Shown: piece by piece, positions 57,444 through 64,000 of the stretch | Position numbering within the stretch: the stretch's first letter is position 1 | Layout: each line of letters begins with the position of its first letter | Origin: Bugula neritina | Taxonomy: Eukaryota > Bryozoa > Gymnolaemata > Cheilostomatida > Bugulidae | DNA length: 64,000 bases | Assembly: GCA_964035545.1 (NCBI GenBank) | Contig: OZ037772.1 | Location: forward strand, 12,589,818-12,653,817 | Direction: 5' to 3' | Position numbers and translations under genes: made by a program | The notes under the pieces: generated by a model | Seen by the model: only the letters and a program-made list of their open reading frames with translations | Databases searched by the model: none | What the model was told of the DNA's origin: nothing

Positions 57444-60067
57444 CTACTATGCAATTTAATTCACAGAGAAATGTGGCAGTAATCACCATCTTATATATAT
57501 TATCTCATGAAGTAATATTAATATGAAGAACAGATTTAAAAGTTCAATATTTTTTAATGCAAGTCCAGAAGCTGCCTTCATGTATAACGTCACGTCACGT
57601 GGTTGACAATTTTCGTGACCTGCAAATGCAAAAACAGCGATTAAATGATATTTTGAATTTGAGTAAACTATTAGGTGAAAATTATTTTATAAGACATGTC
57701 CCTTAGATAAGAAGCCTAGTGGCATCTGCCAGTGAATTCTACTATATTAAAGATAAAATTACATTGTGTTGAATTACCTTATCTAGGTTTGTGTCATGTG
57801 ATTTAGCAGCTACGAAAACTACCAACTTGAAGTTGCCTTGTATAAGTATTATCTTGGCATGTTTGCGACTTGTGACATTGTTCTAGTTGTAGAACCTTGT
57901 AAAATTTATAATTAATTGGAGCAAATTAATATTTTGGTTTCATGAAATATAATTTCATGATGTACATCAAGTTTTACTAGCTATAAACAACAATTTCATA
58001 ATTAGCTGGTTTGTCAAACTTGCAATGAAGCAAATGAGCCTCATAGAGTCGTGTGTCTTCAAGTCTGATATTCATGAAATACTTGCCTCGCCAAGTGTTT
58101 GAATTCAACAAAAGAATTTTTTACAGTTTAGCCGATTGTAATAACAGTTGATTAGGCATGCAGTCATATCAATTAGGGGTGAAATCTTTTGTGTACGCTA
58201 ATCTGTTGGGACAACAGTAGTCATGTTTGTTGAGTATTGCCGATATTATTTCACTAGAGGTTAGTATTTAATCTTAAAAATATGAATATTTAAAACTAAA
58301 CAATTAGGTACAGGGAATGGCAAGGGGACAATGAAGTTGAGTAAACATTAGCCATGACACGTGGCCCTCTTGTGTTGATAAGACCTGTTTGAACAGAGCC
58401 TCTTCTCCTGTGTAAACAAACAGAAAAATCTTGCGTGTTGTGATAACCAGTGGAGGTCGCAGTGCTTTCCCATTCTCCTCATTGTTCCTTTGTATCAAAA
58501 ACTAGTTGAACCTATTTGTTAAAGAAAACATAATTAACTATTTGTATGTTGAAATAATAATTCTCACATGTTTTTATTTTGTTACTTTTCAAGCAGATTT
58601 CCATTCTTCAACATCTGGCGCACTTCTCACCACAATCTGAGCTCGGCCAATCATGGTGCAGTATACAAAATCTACAGCCAATCAGGTGGAGTCTATCAGC
58701 AATCAGGCGTAAAATCTGAAGTGGTGAGAGAAATACATATAATCTTAAGAGAAGCTCTTGAGGATGCTGGAGTTGATTGAAGTGGTGGTTGGGTTACCAA
58801 ATACCAGAGTGTTTTATTGACCATCATCTCCTGTCAATTCAACCGCCTCAGCTCTCAATGGCCCTCACGTAATTTATCATTTCTCACAAGTATTTCTGAT
58901 TCCGTCAAACCCAGTATTCGTATCTCACTCCGGGTCTTATCAACTGCAACATACTCAATACTGCCTGACGTACTGACAGGATGTGCACAACCTTACATTT
59001 AATATGCTGACGACTCTGCCCAAACTTCACTTGAATATTTCTTACTTTTGATTTGCTGATGCTATCTTCACATGAGAAATTTTGTAGAAGAAAAAACAAT
59101 TTAGTTGCAGAACTGACTGCAGCTGATGAAGTAATGAATTAAAGTTTACAAGAGAAGACAACTGCTGTGCCTAGTCTATTGCTCCCTTAATTCTATATTC
59201 TACAGCTTTCCTATTGTTACTGAGAAGTCCATGGATGTTTTGCAGCTACCGTTCCAGAAATTTCAACTCCGCAGGTTAGAAATCGCCCAACAAGTTTTAG
59301 GACACATTGCTGTGAAAGACGTCATATCTAATTGAATAGTCAACAGCCATGTTTTGGCCAGCAACAACATACCGCAGTGTGTTCAGTAATTATTCACATT
59401 TTTGGAGCACCAACAGAATAATTATACCATAAACACAGCGTAACAGATAGCAAAATATAGCAGACTTGGCAGGGCTCTTAATAAACTTCTTTAACAAATT
59501 TAGAATTGTTAGCAGTTGTGGTAAGATTTGGTAAGCACCAGCCTACCATATTTCACCATCCCTTACCTTCATAATGTATATAGATCACGTTACAGCAACA
59601 TGACATAACTCCAACAAATAGTATTTTGTATTAATTCTCTCTATGTATAAAAAGGGTTAGAAACATAAATCTATCTCGACAATGTTAACATAACCTCACT
59701 ATAAAAGATACAAAATGGAATAATAAAGCATATCGTGTTAAAAAAATAAAATATTTTGGAGGCAGTCCGCTTCCTTCGTAATTAGAATGTGAGAATATTG
59801 TATAAAACTTCCAAGTGTGATTAAAATATTTAAAAAGTAAATACAAAGTAAAGAAACAAACATCGTTGCACCCGTGTGACTGCACGCTCCGACCGGGAAT
59901 GACACAACAACATAGTAAAATATAATCTGAAGAATAAATCACACAAAATAACTGCTACAGTATTTTGTTACACGACAAGAATGAAATATACGACTATGTA
60001 AACCAACTATAAACGATAAAAATATATTTAGAGCAAAATAAGTAACTCCAAAGTCTGAACTCGGCAA

Positions 60068-63000
60068 CTATTCAGCGAGCCGCTGTTTGAGCACCTGCAG
60101 GGCACTGGGCTGGTACATCCGCTGGGCGATGGAGCGCAGCACGGGGGTCATGTGACTCATGGAGGGGCGGGAAGAAGGCCGCTCGTTGAAACATTCCGAG
60201 ACGAGAGATGAGAGCTGCTGGTCTACCCAGCTCGGCATGTTCAGTCTGCAACGAGTTAGTATACAGTACTCTCTCACTCTCTCTTAGAGTATATAATACT
60301 CTCTCAGTATATAATACACTCTCTCAGTATATAATACACTCTCACTCTGTATATAATACTCTCTCAGAGTAACTCCCCCACTTTTTAACTGATTCTATGC
60401 TTATATGAATAAAAATAATGCAGCCACTAAACTATGTCCGCTCTAGTCGAAGCAACAGCGAATTATATTGATGAAGTACTACTAAGGGGGTGGGGAGGAA
60501 CAACATCCACCCCTTAGCAGTATACTATTAAGGGGGTGGGGAGGAACAACATCCACCCCTTAGCAGTACACTACTAGCTACTCTCAAGAATTACATGCAA
60601 CAAGACAAGCTGAGAGTAAACATTGACAAGGCAGTCTACAATATAACAGGACTTGAAACACAAGAACATAAAATGTTAGTTTGAGTTCTATTTGAACAGA
60701 GGGCAAGGGAATGCGGAGTAGCAGTGACGTACCTCCCTCCACTTCTTACAAACTCCACGACTACGTTCATAGATGGGAGGTCACCGTAAGGCTGGGCTCC
60801 ATACTCTGCCAGCTCCCACAGGGTGACTGCGAATGCCCACCTGTATAAACAGTACACTGCGATGTAGATAACAAGGCTACTAGACTTCTAAGGCTATACA
60901 CAAACATACTCATAAAACATTTTCTACAAAAAGCTCAAGCATGTTTTATGTAAAATAGTATTTTTGGAAACATATATATATTTTGTGAGTTTAAATTGAA
61001 AATAAGTTCAGATGACGGAAGTAGAATATTCTAGTAGCTGAGACTGAGTTATCAGCTAGCACCATGTTACTGTGTATACTTACACCATGTTACTGTGTAT
61101 ACTTACACCATGTTACTGTATTTACTTACACCATGTTACTGTGTATACTTACACCATGTTACTGTGTCTACTTACACCATGTTACTGTATCTACTTACAC
61201 CACGTTACTGCATATACTTACACCATGTCACTGTATCTACTTACACCATGTTACTGTATTTACTTACACCATTTTACTGTATTTACTTACACCATGTTAC
61301 TGTGTATACTTACACCATGTTACTGTGTATACTTACACCACGTTACTGTATCTACTTACACCATATTACTGTGTAAACTTACACCATGTTATTATGTATA
61401 CTTACACCATGTTACTGTATTTACTTACACCATGTTACTGTGTCTACTTACACCACGTTACTGTCTCTACTTACACCATGTTACTGTGTATACTTACACC
61501 ATGTTACTGTGTATACTCACACCATGTTACTGTGTATACTTACACCATGTTACTGTGTATACTTACACCATGTTACTGTGTATACTTACACCTTGTTACT
61601 GTGTATACTTACACCTTGTTACTGTGTATACTTACACCACGTTACTGTGTATACTTACACCATGTTACTGTGTATACTTACACCATGTTACTGTGTATAC
61701 TTACACCATGTTACTGTGTCTACTTACACGTCTGTTGCACCGTTGAACTTGGATCTACCAAACACCTCAAGAGCGAGCCACCTGTAGGGAAGGGGGGTGT
61801 TCATGGTCTTCATACTGTAGTATAAACTGTCCCCCATATCTCGGGCTAATCCGAAGTCAGATACCTGCAGGAAACAGAAAACAGATTTTATCCAATAAGT
61901 TACCATCCTCGTTAGAACACCCCTAATGGAAGGGTTTTTGTGTCAAATGGGGCTAAGCACTTATTTAGATGAGGCACAGGAGCAATTATGACTGGATGCT
62001 CTTCCTAACATCAATGAATGGCCCTTAGATTTGAGTACGGACCTAGAACTTTGTGTTTATTAAGCCAAACACTCCAAGCACTAGACCACCCCTGCTTCCT
62101 GCTTGGTAAGTTCTCAATATACATGGTTTGTTTGTTTTTGTTTTGTCATGGTCGGGGAAAAAAATAATTGAGAAAAAATAAACAAAATGACAGGGCCTAT
62201 GGTGCAATAGCACTGTAGCTAGTCGAGGCACCGAGCCATGAATGGTTGACAGTTATATAAGATTTTTGTTTAGGTTTTTGGAAAGTTTTAGCAACTCAAA
62301 GAGTATTATTTTTTTATCTGGAAATTTGCCATTAGGTGGTCTCTCAGGGCAAGTTTGAAACCAGCCTCCCTCTCCACAGCACGAATAGAACTAGGCAATT
62401 TATTCCATGGTGATGCTATGTTTTCTAGAACTGTTTCATATACCTGCCTTATCACTCCATTGACAAGCATTTCCCAAAAACAGAAAGAATTATGAAATAT
62501 TGAGTAGTAAACAGGCCCTACCTTGCAGCTCAGTTCTTCTGTAACCAAGATGTTTCTGCATGCCAGGTCTCTGTGCACTATCTAACATACAAAATAATCC
62601 AGTAGTTGATAATTGTTTCCCCCTTAATGAATTCCACAAAACTAGAATAAGTGAATTTCATCAACTAAATTTATATAATACCAAGCCAGACAACAATGCA
62701 AGTAGGCTTTTTAAATATGTGACTGAAAAACTATGAAATATGCCACTCTTAAAGTGCAACAGCCCTCTCTGGTACAGAAACTAGTTCAGTTTTACCGCAT
62801 TGCATTATAACTAGAGGAGTTGTCTTTCTCCCATGGATTAGCTTTGCGCGAATAACCGTTGAGCTCATATCGTGAACCTTCATTTGACATATTTATTCAT
62901 TTTGTTTTTGTTTTGTATTATGACAGTACCAACAGTGATGTACACTGTTTGGACCGTAGGCCAGGGGCGCGTCTTGCGACACTAAGTACGATTCTACTTG

Positions 63001-64000
63001 ATAACCTCAGCTGCATTAGTAAGTTGACTGAACAACTTAGTCTGATATTTACCTTTTATGCAACTAATAAGATCGCTAGTTGAATCGTAAGTATGAAACC
63101 GTGCGCTATTACTAACACACTCTGCCGAAAACTCGGTTTGGGCCAAGACTAGTTGAATTGCAACTGCATTGAAAACGGTGTGGGAAAACCGACTGAGCTT
63201 TATAACAAAGAACCAAAGCTGCTTCATCTCACGTTACTGTTTTTGCATATTGATCTAGCCAATATATTTTAGAAATATAAGATTAAAAATTAGAATTTAA
63301 ATTTTCTCATTATTTCAAAGTTGTTTTACTGAAAATAAAATACTAAAAACTAGGGGAGGCAAACCCGAAAACTAATCTTACGGCTTGAATGCGTCACGGC
63401 TTTATTCAACTAATAATATTTACAGAGCGCACCAATTATTTGCAAATGTTTAAACTTTAAACTATAATAAATCTTTTGGCAGATTCCTATCATTGAGATG
63501 TTTTGACATTTAGTTTATTAAAGCATGTTCTACACACAGACATGAATAGTTCTCCTAAGATGTGTAATAATCAACTAACTAAGGTGAGAAACAATGTTGT
63601 TACCTTCTTGGAGTGAAGGAACTCTACTCCGGCTGCTATTTCAAAGGCCCACTTGTATATCAGCGAGCTGCATTCTTCCAGCTGAGGTTCAAATGTTGAG
63701 AAAACTCGCTTGATGAAGTCCTTCATATTTCCTATACCACAATATATTATATACTATGTATTACATACCACAATAATACATACCACAAAATATTATATAC
63801 TATATCATATACTATATTATACCATAGCGGCATAGCCTTACATACCGTGCAAGCAGAACTCGGTGATGAGGCAGGGGTTCTTAGATCTAAGGCTAACAGC
63901 GAGGAGGACGACTAAGTTCTCATGAGTCCCAACCAGTGCCATGCAGGTTCCCTCTACCACCAGGTCTTTCAGTGACTCAAACGTAGCGTTGTCTAACAAT
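60068..64000 (-). CDS. Protein tyrosine kinase, C-terminal part (runs off the right edge)
   Basis: Exons from the 5' side: 64000-63846 (partial), 63731-63604, 62581-62522, 61864-61728, 60840-60733, 60245-60068; phases agree. The kinase domain can be followed from helix C (FESLKDLVVEG, HENLVVLLAV) through the hinge (ITEFCLHGNMKDFI) and catalytic loop HRDLACRN to DFGLARD. It continues with an activation segment holding two Tyr (DSLYYSMKT), LPYRWLALE, then DVWAFAVTLWEL and a C-lobe ending ERPSSRPSM. Ala-Arg in HRDLAARN is Cys-Arg here. HRDLAxRN identifies it as a tyrosine kinase; the short tail after the domain (KQRLAE) has no obvious docking motifs. The glycine loop, the VAIK lysine and any receptor part lie outside the window, so receptor type and subfamily stay open. 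The long third intron contains transposon remnants. Confidence 0.9.
60268..60372. repeat. AGTATATAATACTCTCTC repeats next to the last kinase acceptor
   Basis: Four to five copies of an about 18-22-bp unit, AGTATATAATAC(A)CTCTCTC, start about 20 bp upstream of the final exon acceptor (minus strand, 60246). Confidence 0.85.
60484..60575. repeat. 46-bp direct duplication with internal hairpin
   Basis: Two nearly identical 46-bp units, starting at 60484 and 60530. Each holds TAAGGGGGTGG and, 13 bp on, its near-complement CCACCCCTTA, so each unit can fold into a G/C-rich hairpin. Intronic in the kinase gene. Confidence 0.85.
61060..61727. repeat. 23-bp minisatellite, about 29 copies, starting at a kinase splice donor
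   Basis: Plus-strand unit is ACCATGTTACTGTGTATACT plus TAC. On the gene strand every unit reads ...GGTGTAAGTATACACAGTAA..., and the authentic donor of exon 61728-61864 (CGT|GTAAGTAGACACAG) is the first unit. The array covers most of intron 60841-61727. Three plus-strand frames are open only because the unit lacks stops. Confidence 0.97.
61930..62105. repeat. Dispersed repeat, copy 2 (SINE-like tail)
   Basis: Same family as 33920-34078 (shared TGACTGGATGCTCTTCCTAA at 61989-62008) in the same orientation. Lies next to the LINE remnant in the kinase intron. Confidence 0.7.
62130..62480 (-). mobile_element. LINE 3' end (non-LTR retrotransposon remnant)
   Basis: Minus-strand translation gives VYETVLENIASPWNKLPSSI and then GFKLALRDHLMANF, ending with a stop at 62306. 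The WNxLP...FKxxLD-type ending is typical of CR1/L2-like LINE polyproteins. The downstream 3' tail (GGCCCTGTCATTTTG, then a T-rich stretch) resembles LINE 3' UTRs. Only the last part of the element remains. It lies in the kinase intron 61865-62521, in the same orientation as the gene. Confidence 0.7.
62880..63390. repeat. Unclassified dispersed repeat, copy 2
   Basis: Partner of 41480-41990 (see there). It lies in the kinase intron 62582-63603. Matching landmarks keep the same spacing to within 2 bp over about 430 bp. Confidence 0.85.

Larger units (their letters stand above)
55989..60067. other. GFI1 upstream / tyrosine kinase downstream region
   Basis: No gene recognised. Contents: AT tracts at 56040-56160, three ATATCACG/GTATCACG elements spaced about 22-27 bp at 56424-56475 upstream of GFI1, CCAAT clusters at 56614-56682 and 58647-58713, and a CTACAG/TTACAG repeat at 57331-57443. 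The region should contain the GFI1 promoter and the kinase 3' UTR. Confidence 0.5.

Noticed and set aside
58568-58780. 70-codon forward frame downstream of the kinase gene
   Set aside because: No recognisable domain; it overlaps a CCAAT cluster and has no flanking exons.
61064-61825. Forward open frames of up to 253 codons rich in Tyr, Thr, Leu and Cys
   Set aside because: By-product of the 23-bp array in the kinase intron; the real coding is on the other strand.

Overview
The window is animal nuclear DNA: genes are split by many GT-AG introns, the sequence is strongly AT-rich, and the proteins are typical of metazoans (RALGPS, CFAP157, SWI5, a SPMIP5-like microtubule inner protein, GFI1, an animal-type tyrosine kinase). 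The compact exons, abundance of tandem repeats and unusual GFI1 N-terminus suggest an invertebrate. I cannot fix the phylum from the sequence.

Layout. 1-6.5 kb: no gene seen, a few short tandem arrays. 6.5-15.0 kb (+): RALGPS-type Ral exchange factor, 13 exons, 565 aa modelled, RasGEF plus PH domain. 16.2-27.3 kb (-): CFAP157 ciliary coiled-coil protein, 12 exons, 554 aa, tail-to-tail with RALGPS; one 5.1 kb intron is about 99% a 20-bp minisatellite. 29.2-30.1 kb (+): SWI5 recombination mediator, 3 exons, head-to-head with CFAP157. 32.4-34.2 kb (+): 3' exons of a SPMIP5/C10orf82-like gene. 34.7-35.9 kb: a 151-bp satellite, then a small inverted-repeat element. 37.0-40.3 kb (-): an unrecognised C2H2 zinc-finger gene, 5' end not found. 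43.9-56.0 kb (-): GFI1/senseless-family zinc-finger repressor, 7 exons, 374 aa, with two introns near 5 kb; one holds a decayed transposon-type CXC-domain gene. 60.1-64.0 kb (-): 3' part of a protein tyrosine kinase running off the right edge.

How the genes relate. They are independent eukaryotic genes, not an operon. RALGPS1, CFAP157, SWI5 and GFI1B all map to human 9q33-q34, so the window may preserve an old linkage group. CFAP157 and the SPMIP5-like gene are both ciliary/axonemal.

The most unusual theme is in the introns. Many carry tandem arrays that start at, or within a few bases of, a splice site. In two cases (tyrosine kinase 23-bp array, CFAP157 29-bp array) the repeat unit includes the 5' splice-site sequence itself. 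A 15-bp array in RALGPS lies in frame with the next exon and each unit carries a usable-looking acceptor. A second theme is clusters of CCAAT motifs spaced about 30-32 bp apart at six places. Exon boundaries were derived by hand from reading frame and splice consensus and have not been checked against transcripts.
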